Shown here: one piece after another, positions 11,238 to 23,540 of the stretch | Layout of the letters: every line of letters starts with the position of its first letter | Position numbering within the stretch: position 1 is the stretch's first letter | Source of the DNA: Chromera velia | Lineage: Eukaryota; Sar; Chromeraceae | Length of the DNA: 38,789 nucleotides | Direction of reading: 5' to 3' | Assembly: GCA_018398765.1 (NCBI GenBank) | Contig: JAHBMJ010000938.1 | Location: 1 to 38,789, forward strand | Position numbers and translations under genes: made by a program | The notes under the pieces: model-generated | Seen by the model: the letters and a program-made list of their open reading frames with translations, nothing else | The model's database searches: none | What the model was told of the DNA's origin: nothing

Positions 11238-13980
11238 TCAGACCCTCCCCCTCCCTCTCACGCCCGCCGCACGCAAATCATGGGACTCGCTTCTTTTTGT
11301 GGATTTCCTTCGAGGCGGCATGGCGGGAGAGGCCCCAGTCGAATGAGACAGGAGAGGATCTTGCTGGGGGAATAGAATTTCTTTCTCGTCGAGGTCCTCC
11401 TCTTCGTTCAACGAGAATCCAGTGTAGCTCTCTCCTCCCAATCGGCTTCTCACGTGATGTTCGATATCGTGTTTCTTCGCCTCCCTCACCTTTGATCTGG
11501 TGTTAGGACTAATTTCAGCACCACAGAGCTCAACCCAGTGGTCCAGATTCTGCAAGATGGTTCACACAAAAGGGCCGAACAGTGAGAAAAACAAAATAAA
11601 AACTTTGACATATACCGGCGCAGGGAAGCAGTCAGGCATCTGATTGGCTCAGCTTGCTCTCGGCCTAAAGCGCAGTCTTGATGCATCACAGATAATTGCG
11701 GAGCGGCTCATTCCTGACAATAACATGATACAGAAAGGTTCAAGCGTTTTGCACTTGACACTCGTGGTTTCTCTTTTACAGTGCCTCTGACACAACCCAA
11801 ATTCATTCATGAGCGGAATGACGAGTCCACCTCAAGGCGATGAGAGACCTTCTGATATAGAGTGGATGGCCCCCAGCGCCTATAGATCCGTGCAGGCAAG
11901 CAAGAAACCGGGAAGGACTTCAACAACGAGAGAGAGCAACTGACCGCGAACCCGACACTGAGTAGCTCTGTGTCGTACTGGGCACTTCTGCGGTGCACTC
12001 ACACCATGGAAGGAAGTGGCATGCAGATGCAGAGACGTGAGGAGAATTTTAACAATTAAGCAGAGACTGAACCCAAACTATTCAGAAATGTAGAAAAGAG
12101 CCGTACCTTCGGAGCCATGAAAGACAGACTGTGACAAGGAAGACAAAATAATCAAAATCTGTCCCTGACTGTTCTGCGGCACGACGAGCAAAGCGAGATT
12201 GATTGCCTTACAGGCGGACTATCAATTGAAGGAAGCTAAAACACCGAAGCTGCACATTTTTACAAAAAGCGTTCTGCAAATGGACGGCCGGTTTCTCGTT
12301 GCTTAATTCTCCACTTAATTAATTCTACTCACCTGAGAGCGTTTCCCACGGCCGCGAACATGGGGAGCGCTATGAAGGACAGAAAGTTGATCTGCTCAGT
12401 CAGTAAGTGTACCAGGAAAGCAGAGGATTGCAGGGGGATGCAAGAGAGCAAGAAGGGAGAAAATCTAAAACACACCATGCATGCAAGTTACTCATGCAGT
12501 GTTGTTCTGAGGTGAAACTCAAGGAGGAAGACCGGGCGCTGCAGGGACCGCACAGAACTGTCTGTCGTTCCAAATATTATCCAACTAGATGGATGAGCTC
12601 CTGCCTGTACGAGAAAGGATTTGGGATGAGAGGGCGGTAGGAACGTCTCCCGTGTGTACACACTGCTTCTTCCTGCCTTTCTTCCTTCCAGTGAATTGAA
12701 TGCACGTTCGGTAGCGTCAACGGATGCGAGTGGCTGGCTGTACATGGACAGATCACATACATGGACGACTGATCGTCGACCTCTTTGTTCTTTCTATACA
12801 GTTGTGACATGCCGCGAGGAATTCGAGTTTTCTTTTGACACATCGAGTTCTTGCAGACTTCCCGGAAGGAAAGTGGATGGCATCAAACGGTCAATGGGCA
12901 GCCCATCCAAGGGCTGATGCACCGATTTGGAGTGAAAGAAAAGAAATCAAAAGAAAAGGAAGACTCTCTTTGGCAGTCTGCAGTCGATGGACGGACGGAC
13001 GGACCTGATCCTTCGGAATATTCGATCGGGAGCGATCGCAGAGAGGTGTCACCGGAAGGCCTAGCCGGCCTTCCATATCGCCCTGCACGCAAGGTGGCAA
13101 TCACCGCCAGCAAGAAACAAAGAAAGTGAGCAAGCAGGAAAGAAAGCAATCGAGGAAGAAAGTCACGGACGTTGTCAGCTTGCCTGCAGAAGAATGGCAG
13201 TATGCCTTCTAAAGCGGCTAGAGTTGGATGAAAGCACTGGAGTCTTCATCAATCTTACGTTTATCAGCCTTGCATATGCTTTTGTCTGTGGACCAACAGG
13301 AGGCTGCGCGAGTAACGAAAAGAGCTTCGTCAGTGACTCGCATTTCATCAAAATGGATCAAAACACACATGCGCCGCCTACCTGTGCGTGCAGTTCCGAG
13401 TAGAGGCGCAGGCTCCACTTTTTGTGGAGCTCAAAGGGCTTCCCTGAAAGAACGCAGAGAAGGAGAGGAGGAGGGTGGAGCACGAGCTGCAGGGGAACAT
13501 GTGCTGTGTCTTTGCATGACGTATTTTGTGTAGCTTGTCACGTTTGCTGTGTGTCTGTCCGCTTGTGGAGAATTTGGGAGGATCAATCACAGTTTTCCAG
13601 ACAGCCAAGCGACGGTGCAACAACCACAATTTTGTACCTACCGGCATGTGAGAGATCCGAAATCTTCATGAATGCCTTGAGGACGGTCATTCGTTTCTCC
13701 TGCGCCTCGGCGTCGGAATCCCCCCAGTGTTTCGCCTGGTCACCCCACTTCCCCCTCAGGTTCTCGTCTGAAGTTTCCTTCAAAGTAACGGCGAGGCGCC
13801 GCAGGGAACCTGCCTGGTTCTGCGAACACGCACATGGAAAGCCACTCAGGTCCAGGCACCTAACCCAATACTGATGCACACATTCCCCCATAGACACACG
13901 CACTGACGCAAAAACATACGCAGCTACGTTCATACACACACACGCACAAACACACGCGCAAACACACGCACAAACACACG

Positions 13981-14076
<96 letters not shown>

Positions 14077-14107
14077 ACACACACATACACCCACACACAC
14101 ATATACC

Positions 14108-14143
<36 letters not shown>

Positions 14144-17100
14144 CACTTGCACATGCACCGGCACGTATGTACAGGCGTAAGAACAAAAGTACACATACAC
14201 ACAGACGCACATGGAATGGAATGACTGACGATTCCCATTGTTGTGTTGAAGGACCCAAGGGACTGGAAGTGCTTCATCATGTCGGTCTCAAGAATCAGGG
14301 AGATCACTAGAGACCGAAATTTCGACCACGTCTCTCCTCGCATTCTCTCGTGAATGGGACGTGTCAGAGAGTCCTCTCTGTTCGGAGAGAGCAAAGGAGA
14401 GGACAATGAAGAAGTCTCTGCTGCTGCCGCAATTTGAGGCGGAGCAGAGATTGGGCTGAGGGGCGAGAGGGAAGACGGCGAAGCGCTCGAGTTATTTTTG
14501 TACATGGCGCTATGTTTGGTGTGGCTGCGCATCAACAGCTGGAAGCACAGTGCCGAGTGGAAATTCTCCAGGACAGACCTGAACCAGCAGCACACAGCGC
14601 AGCACAAGCAAATTTGCAAAGTGAGAGAGTGACCGATGAGGGGAACAAGGAGAGTTTGAGTATCTCTCTGGCAGTTCACAACAAACAATTATCTTCTGGT
14701 AAAGGACGCAAGGCACGATGGTTCATCCACAATGACAGACAAAAACAATCAGCACGAGATGCAGAAGGAAGCACACCCGGGTCCATTGTGATCGGAGAAC
14801 AGGTACAAGCCGATGTGTTGCTCTTGAGAATTTTACTCGTCTCTCTACTGGCAGACGGAGGGCTTGGCTATCCTTTCTGATTCTCAGCTCAAATCTGTTC
14901 ATCATCTTTTGTGAGATGGGGGCAGCTGGGTTGACTGACTGACTCGTCGTTGTACTGGATCGCCAAGGGACTAGTGGTTGCCACCTGCAGATCGAGAGCG
15001 CAGGAGAGGAGAACAAAAATTGCAAAACGGGAACGAAACAAAGAAAGAAACGAAGAAAGAAAAGGGAATCCAGAAAGACGGACGGAATGAAGAAAGAAAC
15101 AAGCGATGAAAGAAAAGGGATTTCAGCAAGAAGGACGGGAAACAAACGAAGAAAGAAACAAACGAAGCCAGGAAGAAGGACGGAATGAAGAAAGGAATCA
15201 AGGGCCGAGAGAATCAAGTGAGGCATGCAGGGGATGGAGGGGAGGGAGGAAGCACGGAGTGCCCCGATGGTTCAATAGAAGCTGTGCAAAAAATACGGAG
15301 ATCATGCTCTCATTTTTTATCTGGAGAAGCCGCTACGCGTCAACGAGTACCCAGCGCTCAACTCGGGGGCCTGTTAGGCCTCTGAGGGTCCGACGGTCAA
15401 ATTGTCGACCCATTTCTTTCAGAGGACGCAAGAGGTAAAAGAAAATAGATGCACAGACAGAAACCTAATGAGTGAGGAGACAAAAAGGGTGTCATTCTGA
15501 ACACATAAGTGCATTGGCCCCCGAGTGCCACACCCATGCACTGACCAGGTATCTATTTGTCACCCCAGGATGTCCAACGTCATGCGCCATTGCAGCGATC
15601 AAAGACCCGGCGAAGTCGACCGGCTCTGCGTGACGCGCCGCTCCCGAGACCTGAAAGCAAGAACGCTCCATGCAGGTTACCGGATTCTTTCTACTCAAAA
15701 AGCTTTCTGGATATGTTTGATTGGCAGAGAAGAAAAGATGGGTCACCGTGAAAAGAAAAAGGGAGCAAACACAAGGGTAGTGAGCTGTGTATCTTCAGAG
15801 TCTTGCCTGCCTGCTTTCCTGCAGGAAGTTTTTCATTTCACTAAACTGAGCGGAAGGCTGACAGACCAAACAAGACCGCATCACAAAAGGCAGTCCGATC
15901 GATCAGTGTCAGATGGACAGGAGAAAATCCAGGAGGATATGCACATACAGAGAGAAAGACCGTCAACCTCAGACAACCTGTACTCACTTGCAAGAAGAAA
16001 AAAAAGAAGTGTCCGGGTCTCACCTGGAGGAGGAACGACATGGAGTTGGCGACCTCCGTTCCGTGTGTGTCTGTGTGGAAGGGAATGTCGCTTTTGTAGT
16101 TCTCTTTCAGGAGAGAGGCAAAACCCATCAGGTCTCCCCTCTGCATTCCCAAGGGAGCGAACATCGACTCGTACCTGCAAGTAGAACGACCGGCTTACTT
16201 TTTTGCATCTCAACGCCACATGACATATTTCAAAAGAACTGAAACCAGGTGGCATCCCTTGCATACAACATATTTCAAAAGAACTGAAACCAGGTGGCAT
16301 CCCTTGAAAGTCGGATTGACAAAAGAAAATGCCCTTTTCGGGGCATTGGAGTGTGTTCTCTCTTTTTCATTGTGGGGTGAGCTGAAAGCGCCAAGAGTCT
16401 CACAGAGAGCCAAAGAAAGTGGAATGGCATGAAATGTCATGTTTGAACAGACATTGTGCGTCTACAAGGAAGCGAGGACGGGAGGAAAAGCTTAAGGAGG
16501 AAGGATGAAAAACATAAGTGGGCAGCAAGGAACGAAGCAAGGAAAACAGAAAACACACACAGATGACCCCTCCCTCCCCCCTTTCCACGCCATCCAAAGT
16601 GTCCCACCGGCCTAGGCCTCCCTCACGAATGCACACGCAATTAACCTTTTGGAGGTACCCCCCCTCACTTACTGGTCAAAAGCCGCCCACGCTACCCAGG
16701 AAAGAGGGTGCCCCCCCGTCTCCTCGGCAATCTCAAAAACGTCCGTGTCGAGCCTCCCCAGACACGGGCAGCCGCTGGTGGTGACCGCGATCTCGGGTCC
16801 TAATGAAGGGCTTGCGGGCGGCCCCCCGTCAATATTTACAGACACGCGGCTGCAGGCAGTGCGGTGAACAGAAGAAGGGGAAGGGAGCCCTAAATTTTCG
16901 GTTTGATCTTCGCGGAAAGAGGCGTCGCTCTCGACTGAATGAAAGCCAATAAAACCCTATCGCAGATGCAGATCTTGCAAGGTAATTGATGGATGGACTC
17001 AAATTCAGAGGGAGGGGAAACAAAGACTGATGCAACTACAAAGAAGAAGAACGAAAAAAGACAAGACAACAGAGACAGGAGGCTAGAGAGAGTGGTGACA

Positions 17101-19183
17101 AAATGCCTGCCTAAAAAAAAGCTGCTAGTTAGCGCGGATAGAATTGAACTAGAGGCATTTCCTTTTCACTTCTTGAGATGGGATTTCTGCCTGCATCTCC
17201 CTCTCTCTCTTTCTCTGTTCTTCTCAGGCGTACTAACCGGCCTCGAACTGTCCGTGCCCGCAGTGGAGGTGACGTCATTGGGGGCGTGGAGCCTCCAGTA
17301 AAGGTCGAGGTGCTCGTGACAGGCAAGAGTTCCCCCGACCTCTTGTCCTCCGCAGTAGTTCCGCTGCACATGGATGGTTCATTCATCCATACAGGTGTAA
17401 GAGATCACGGATGAGCAAATAACGAACAGAGGGATGCAAGCACAGGCGACAAAAAAGGGAATGCACAAGGGATGCATTCCTTCATTCACATAGAGAGGGT
17501 GAGGGAAGGCAACAAGAAGTCCCGATCTCCAGGCACAAGAAGAGAGAAGCCTGAGGGACAAAAAGGGAAGGCAACACAGCTAGCCCGCGACGGGACCGAG
17601 GGGCTTGCAGGTAGGTGAGATGAAAGGAAGAAGAGAGACAGATCGGGGGGAGTTCGGGCTCGTTGACCGACAGGAGCTAGCCACATGAAAAGAATGAAAA
17701 CAAAAGAGGGAGAACACGTGTCGAGAGTGAAATGCGAACCTTGTGCAGGTACTGAGTCTCACTCTGTCGCTCACGCGCTCAAAGTTCTTGTTCATCTACA
17801 CACCCGTTTACTCATTCACGCTCTGTCACTCAACAACCCGCACACGCACCCATCCCTCCACCCACCCCTTATCAAGACAGGAAGTCATGAATTTAGTCTC
17901 TGGCATAATCCTGTGGACAAGCTTGTTATCGTATCGTGTGACATGATCACCATTCTGTAAGTGGTGATACTTGCGCATTTGTTCGACTCACGTTGACAGA
18001 CTCATCACTGGACCATGTGTCAGGTTGAGTGGCGAAGGACCCGGACTCTCTCTGTCTTTTTTCTCCTCCACTTCTGCTGCCTCGGGAAGAAAGACACGGA
18101 TCTCAGGACGACCAGAAGACACGGCACCCAGAGAGGCGAGCATGTCTGCAGCCTGTAGATGGGACTGCGTGTGCTCGCCCTCCTGGGCAGAGTCGAGGAA
18201 GAGTTTGTACAGACGTCGAGGGCCGCCTGCGAAGGCCCGGTGGCCCTGCAGCAATTTGAAGGGGCGAAGGACGGGACAGTAAGGAAGGAAGACTTCAACG
18301 ATTGTGATATGCTGGCTGTCACGTTGTGTTGAGAAACAGCAAAGGCACAGGCCAAGGAATAGGTAAGTGTGTTGAATCCATGTACAGAAATTTGACTGAC
18401 CTTTGCGAGAACAGCAGAGAGCTCGGGGTCGTCTTTTCGTTCCTCTGCAAGTCTCTCGAGCGATTGGAGAAACTCTTCTGCTTCAGTCATAACTAACGGC
18501 AGCTCGTTCCTATGGGCTCCCAGCCCTTGAGAAGAATCATCAGCGCTTTGCTGACGAATGTCACACGGGACCGGAACTGCTGATTTTTTCTCTGTCGTTT
18601 CTTTTGCCCCCCCATCTCGCTTGCCTGCACTTGCATCCTGCTCTTCTTTGCCCGACTCTTTTGCTCTCGATAGAAGAAGGAGCGAAAGTGCAAGAACCAC
18701 AAAAAGCATGTAGGGGTAAACAACCTGAAGGGTGGGTGGAATTGTTGCCCCCATGCCAACTGATCTCTGTAACGAAACAACCTGGCAGAAGAGCATCGAC
18801 CCCATACCACTCAAGGAAAGCAAAAGTGTCTGCAGCTCTGACAGGGGATTTGCTCCGTGCGCGAGAATGCCAAGGCTGATCAAAAGGCAAATCGGGTCGG
18901 CAAAAGACATCCCACTCTCCGGATGCTCTGGAATGCGAGCCGTTCCTTTCACCAAAGACCGACTCAAAGTACTGCACGCTTGAACAACGGCGACAATTAA
19001 TAATGCAAATCGAAAAGGAATCTTCTTTTCTGTGTTTCGGACCACCTTGGACGCACCCAATGTAGCAGCTGTTTGGAGAACAGACACAGTTCCATCCAGC
19101 CAGAGATGCGACGAGTGACTGAAAGCAAAAAGTATGGCTGTACCCCCGACGACAAGGGGGGGATACAGGAATCTAGGTGTCAT
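11238..19183 (-). CDS. Multi-pass membrane 3',5'-cyclic-nucleotide phosphodiesterase, 15 exons
   Basis: Class I PDEs hydrolyse cAMP and/or cGMP. Exons (minus): 19183-18401, 18245-17992, 17363-17238, 16849-16673, 16490-16404, 16174-16024, 15650-15546, 14984-14944, 14578-14230, 13819-13642, 13443-13382, 13082-13005, 12391-12333, 12128-12107 and 11549-11238. All phases agree, giving 927 residues. Residues 5-170 hold five or six hydrophobic helices. A charged linker precedes the catalytic domain (about 420-840). Visible motifs: FHTDTHGTEV (508-517; proton-donor His509, metal ligand His513), HDVGHPGVTN (549-558; ligands His549 and Asp550), YNDESVLENFH (572-582), TDMMKHF, KISDLS (743-748; third ligand Asp746) and the purine-clamp glutamine Gln797 before INFLSF. 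All metal ligands are present. The first motif differs from the common HNxxHAxDV at three positions. The membrane-plus-PDE layout resembles apicomplexan PDEs. cAMP versus cGMP preference cannot be read. The last exon may instead splice at AAG|GTGAGG near 11490. Confidence 0.9.
13981..14142. repeat. CA microsatellite in a PDE intron
   Basis: About 150 bases of CA dinucleotides with few interruptions, in the intron between exons 9 and 10 of the PDE gene. It produces spurious Cys/Val frames. Confidence 0.95.
15008..15215. repeat. Polypurine GAAA/GAAG tract in a PDE intron
   Basis: About 200 bases rich in GAAAGAAAC and GAAGAAAG, with the phrase GACGGAATGAAGAAAG recurring. It lies between PDE exons 7 and 8. 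Confidence 0.8.
16223..16307. repeat. 45-bp tandem duplication in a PDE intron
   Basis: A unit starting ACATATTTCAAAAGAACTG and ending GGTGGCATCCCTTG occurs twice with a 45-base period. It lies just upstream of the acceptor of PDE exon 6. The copies are nearly identical. Confidence 0.9.
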
Positions 19184-19340
19184 TGTGCCACTGTGCCCGA
19201 AAATGAACGGCCTCGAGAAAGTTCAGTCCTTCAGAGCATTCATGGACACCACGATGAAGACTCTGCACGGCCCCTTTTCTTCCCCCAAACATGCAGGTGT
19301 GGCGACCTTATATATATAGCTGCTGCAGAGTATATATGAG
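19184..19340 (-). promoter_or_regulatory. Likely upstream region of the PDE gene with TATA-like tracts
   Basis: TATATATATA (about 19309-19319) and TATATATG (about 19330-19338) lie roughly 125-155 bases upstream of the PDE start codon. They are plausible TATA elements, but no transcription start can be read. Confidence 0.3.
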
Positions 19341-19914
19341 CGTCTGCTGTCCTGTCTAAATGGTGATTTTTTTTTAATCCCCTTAATTTCTTATAATCGG
19401 CTGCATGTGACTTTGATATATATTCGACGAGATACACCCAACCAGTTGGGTGAGTGCCTCGGGGGGCCCTTTAGGGGGTCCGCAAATTTGATTGATGCAC
19501 ACCATCGGGGGCTTGGGCATGTCTTGTGCAGGTGCATATGCATGCATGGGGCGGGGGCCACGGCAACGCGCACGAATTAAGTATGCTTTTCGGGACCGCG
19601 CGAGTATGCATGTGCAACTCCGTGCGAGTTACTTGAGGGGCACGCATGTGCGAAGTAATTATAAGGTATGTGCGATCGCGGCTCCGTGCGAGTTGCTTGA
19701 GGGGCGACACCGTGACGGACAGAGATAGAAGCGACCCCTTTTCCCCCTCAAAAAATGAAAAAATGCGTTATGCGAGTGCGTGCGATCTCAGGGCCTCTCG
19801 GCTGATCTCAGCAGAGCTGAGCTGCCCCCCGAGGCGATAATGCGTGGTACCCGTATACCCGGCGCACAGGCGCACCCCATATCTCCCCGGATCTGAACAC
19901 TTTTCCGTTCGGAG

Positions 19915-20015
19915 GATCTGAACGCCTATATATAGGCGGCGGGCGGCCCGGTCACGGCCGGAGGGCGCTCCGGCCGTGACCGGCCCCTATACATAGGGCG
20001 TAAGTCGTTCAGATC
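19915..20015. repeat. Nested palindrome with a perfect 14-bp stem
   Basis: The core GGTCACGGCCGGAG (19950-19963) and its exact complement (19968-19981) flank a 4-base loop. The outer arms GATCTGAACG (19915-19924) and CGTTCAGATC (20006-20015) are also exact inverted repeats. Between them lie CCTATATATAGG and CCTATACATAGG. The whole structure could extrude as a cruciform or fold as a long hairpin. Confidence 0.85.
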
Positions 20016-20363
20016 GGTCGGGGTCATAGACGGAGGCCTATAAAAGGCTTCAGATCGTGGTTCAGATTCGGCTTATTTGGCTTTTCAGATGTGGCGGCGC
20101 GCAGATCGACGCCCGGCCCGGGCCCTCTGCACGCTGCCATGAGGCATGCATGCCGGGGTCCTCTCATGCATGCACGGTATAGGCCAGCGAGGAGCCTGCA
20201 TGGCAGCCTTCGCGATCCCATTCCGTTTCTGCCATCTCACGTCTCTTCCTCTTTGTGTATCACTTTTCTTCCTGTACGTTTTTGTTGTACAGGTCCACTG
20301 AATGTACTTGAAGTTCTTGTTCCGTTCCCCTCTCTTAGCACCTCGTTCTCATTTTTTAATCAG

Positions 20364-20567
20364 GCCTTGGGGGTGTGAGACGGCGTAGACAGACGCAGCG
20401 TAGACGGGTTTGCCATGGCAAGCCTACAGCTGAGGCATCTCCACAAAAGGTCAGCGTTTTACACTCCGTCTCACTCTTTCACTCTTTCACTCCATATGCC
20501 TCTGCGCGCATATGTATGTACGTGCTTTCTGTCTCTGTTCCTCGCAAACGGTGTATGTGTTTGTGTG

Positions 20568-20601
<34 letters not shown>

Positions 20602-20683
20602 TGTGTGTATGTGAAAGAGAGAGAGAGAAAGAGAAAGTGTGTGTATGTATGTGTGTATGTGTGTGTGTGTGTGTGTATGTGTG

Positions 20684-20722
<39 letters not shown>

Positions 20723-20724
20723 CC

Positions 20725-20755
<31 letters not shown>

Positions 20756-21120
20756 CGAAAGAAAGGAAGCGATTCGGAAAAACTGAAGTGAAGAAAAGAC
20801 GATATAGTCTGTCTATGCGTGCGGGCGCGTGCGTGCATTCTGCTTATGTTCCTCGCAAGACGATTTAACTGTCAATTTTTCTCTCAAATGAGGGAGATGA
20901 CGAAGACTCGGAGGATGGTGATGAAGCTGAAGAAGTCTTAAACGAGGTCGAGGACCAGAAGAGCAGCGACGACCTCGAAAGTCTCAAGATCCGAGATTCG
21001 GGCGGGGTGGGAAAAACGGGGGAAAACCGCGAGGGCGGCCAAGAAAGAAACTACAAACTGCAGAAAACAATTCTGAAAGTGAAGAATATTGAAAATAATG
21101 TGAGACTCTCTTTTATTTGA
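20364..21120 (+). CDS. Hypothetical short protein, Arg-rich then acidic
   Basis: Two exons can be joined in phase. Exon 20364-20449 follows a strong pyrimidine tract and CAG and ends AAG|GTCAGC. Exon 20893-21120 follows ATGAG and ends at TGA. The product runs from an [10 protein letters not shown] stretch to an acidic segment ([13 protein letters not shown]) and a charged tail. A possible donor AAT|GTGAGA near 21099 means it could continue. The upstream start exon is not found; an ATG near 20199 opens a hydrophobic frame but the phase does not fit well. I do not recognise a family. Confidence 0.35.
20570..20757. repeat. Compound microsatellite (CT, GT, GA, GTCT)
   Basis: A succession of CT, GT, GAGAAA, GT and (GTCT)n arrays, between the two exons of the hypothetical gene. 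Confidence 0.95.
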
Positions 21121-21139
21121 AACATATCCCTTCATATTC

Positions 21140-21770
21140 CTACTCCGTATTCCTTCATATTCCTTTTTTCGTTTTTGAGTGGGAAAACGTTCTTCCTACT
21201 CCAAATTCCTTCATATTTAGTAGACTAGTTTATAGATAAATAAAAAAAAAATAAAAAATTAGTAAAACTTAAAACTTTTTTAAATTTATATTCATTTATT
21301 GATTGATTGATTGATTGAGATTGATTGATTGATTGATTGATATGCATTTAGCTAGTGTAAGACCCAGCTTTGAATATAAATCTAGATATAAATTGTTAAA
21401 TGAATCATTTTTTCGTTTTTCCTAATATATCATTTGTAGAGTTTCTTTTATTTGAATTCTATTTCTATATTTTTGTTTTTGAATGGGAAAACATTCATGA
21501 TCACGAAAGGGATACTAAATCTAATGGTGATGACTAATATTTATACAAAATTTGTTAAGTTGTTAACTAGTAAATTTATGAATTTAAAATTTGAATCTGA
21601 ACCTAAACGTAAATATATTACTTAAATAGTTACCAGAATGGTTAACAATAGTTCTAGTTATAATCTAGGTTATAATTCAAAAGATATGTGTCTATCTTTG
21701 ATCCAATATCTAATTTTTTTTATTATTCCTCGGAGGTACTGATTTCGCCTTCACCACCCCCTCGCTGTTC
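21140..21770. other. AT-rich stretch with a TGAT array
   Basis: Strongly AT-rich DNA without a credible gene. It contains TTGATTGATTGATTGA repeated around 21298-21342 and two near-copies of a TTCCTACTCC/TTCCTTCATATT phrase at about 21138-21220. Confidence 0.6.
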
Positions 21771-21782
21771 ATCTCGACGAAC

Positions 21783-22932
21783 ATCCACAGGATGTAGAAA
21801 AAAAAATCGTACACCGCAAGCAGAGGTGTCTGCGAGCTTGTTAGGCAGACAGCACACACAGAGAGGCCAGGATGCAGAAAAGAAAAATCGTGCACCGTAA
21901 GGAGAGGTGTCTGCGAGTTTGTTAGGCAGACAGCACATACAGAGAGGCCAGGATATAGAAAAGAAAAATCGCACCCCGTAAGGAGAGGTGTCTGCGAGTT
22001 TGTTAGGCAGACAGCACATACAGAGAGGCCAGGATGCAGAAAAGAAAAATCGTGCACCGCAAGGAGAGCTGTCTGCGAGCTTGTCAGGCAGACAGCACAT
22101 ACAGAGAGGCCAGGAGACAGAAAAGAAAAATCGTGCACCGCAAGGAGATATGTCTGTGAGCTTGTCAGGCAGACAGCACACACAGGAGCTTGTCAGGCAG
22201 ACAGCACACACAGAGAGGCCAGGAGACAGAAAAGAAAAATCGTGCACCGCAAGGAGAGGTGTCTGCGAGCTTGTCAGGCAGACAGCATACATAGAGAGGC
22301 CAGGAGACAGAAAAAAAAAATCGTGCACCGCAAGGAGAGCTGTCTGCGAGCTTGTTAGGCAGACAGCACACACAGAGAGGCCAGAAGACAGAAAAGAAAA
22401 ATCGCGCACCGTAAGGAGAGGTGTCTGCGAGCTTGTTAGGCAGACAGCACATACAAAGAGGCCAGGATGCAGAAAAGAAAAATCGTACACCGCAAGGAGA
22501 GGTGTCTGCGAGCTTGTTAGACAGACAGCATACACAGAGAGGCCAGGATGCAGAAAAGAAAAATCGTGCACCGCAAGGAGAGGTGTCTGCGAGCTTGTCA
22601 GGCAGACAACACAGACAGAGAGGCCAGGATGCAGAAAAGAAAAATCGCGCACGACAAGGAGAGGTGTCTGCGAGCTTATCAGGCAGACAGCACACATAGA
22701 GAGGCCAGGAGATAGAAAAGAAAAATCGTGCACCATAAGGAGATGTGTCTGCAAGCTTATTAGGCAGACAGCACACACAGAGAGGCCAGGATGCAGAAAA
22801 GAAAAATCGTGCACCACAAGGAGAGGTGTCTGTGAGCTTGTCAGGCAGACAACACATACAGAGAGGCCAGGATGCAGAAAAGAAAAATCGTGCACCGCAA
22901 GGAGAGGTGTCTGCGAGCTTGTCAGGCAGAGA
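21783..22932. repeat. 81-bp minisatellite, about 14 copies
   Basis: Each unit contains GTCTGCGAGCTTGT, AGGCAGACAGCA, AGAGAGGCCAGGA and AAGAAAAATCGTGCACC. Because the period is divisible by three, open frames run through the array on both strands with a 27-residue repeat. Within each unit GTCTGC and GCAGAC are inverted around an 11-base loop; some units extend this to a 9-bp stem. A truncated unit of about 27 bases interrupts the array near 22170-22200. Confidence 0.95.
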
Positions 22933-23051
22933 GGCACAGACAGGCATGTGACTGAGGGAGGAAGACACACACACGCAGGGACGGTTCTAAGAAATGAGAG
23001 AAAAATCAGAAGAGGGAGAGACAGGCATGAGGGAGGAAGACACACACACGC

Positions 23052-23540
23052 ACCGACCGGAAGGCAGAGGCAGAGCAGGGTCCAACTTCCCAGAGAGGAG
23101 GCCTGTATGGCTCAAAACCTGCAAGTAAGCAAGTATCGGGGACACAATGAAGTCCCATCAAGAAAAGCTGGGTGGTCTTTTGTGCTGGAGGTAGATTGAG
23201 GGGCACTGGGGCAGCGGGAGAGCCTGACTGACCGGAAGGCAGAGGCAGAGCAGGGCCCAACTTCCCAGAGAGGAGGCCTGTGTGGCTTAAAACCTGCAAG
23301 CAAGCAAGTGTCGGGGACACAATGAAGTCCCATCAAGAAAAGCTGGGCGGGTCATTCGCCGGAGGTCGAATAGAGGGGGCACTGGGGCAGCGGGGGAGCC
23401 TGACTGACCGGAAAGCAGAGGCAGAGCAGGGCCTAACTTCCCAGAAAGGAGGCCTGTGTGGTTCAAAACCTGCAAGCAAGCAAGTGTCGGGGACACAATG
23501 AAGTCCCATCAAGAAAAGCTGGGCGGGTCATTCGCCGGAG
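23052..23540. repeat. 175-bp tandem repeat, about 2.8 copies
   Basis: ACCGGAAGGCAGAGGCAGAG recurs at 23056, 23231 and 23406, a constant 175-base spacing. The third copy is incomplete and passes into unique sequence near 23540. Copies differ by a few substitutions. Confidence 0.95.

Noticed and set aside
13583..14688. Cys/Val-rich minus-strand frames
   Set aside because: The CA microsatellite joins two true PDE exons in read-through; the exons themselves are kept in the PDE model.
21783..22932. CRISPR array
   Set aside because: The whole 81-bp unit is repeated with no unique spacers, in a eukaryotic context; it is a minisatellite.
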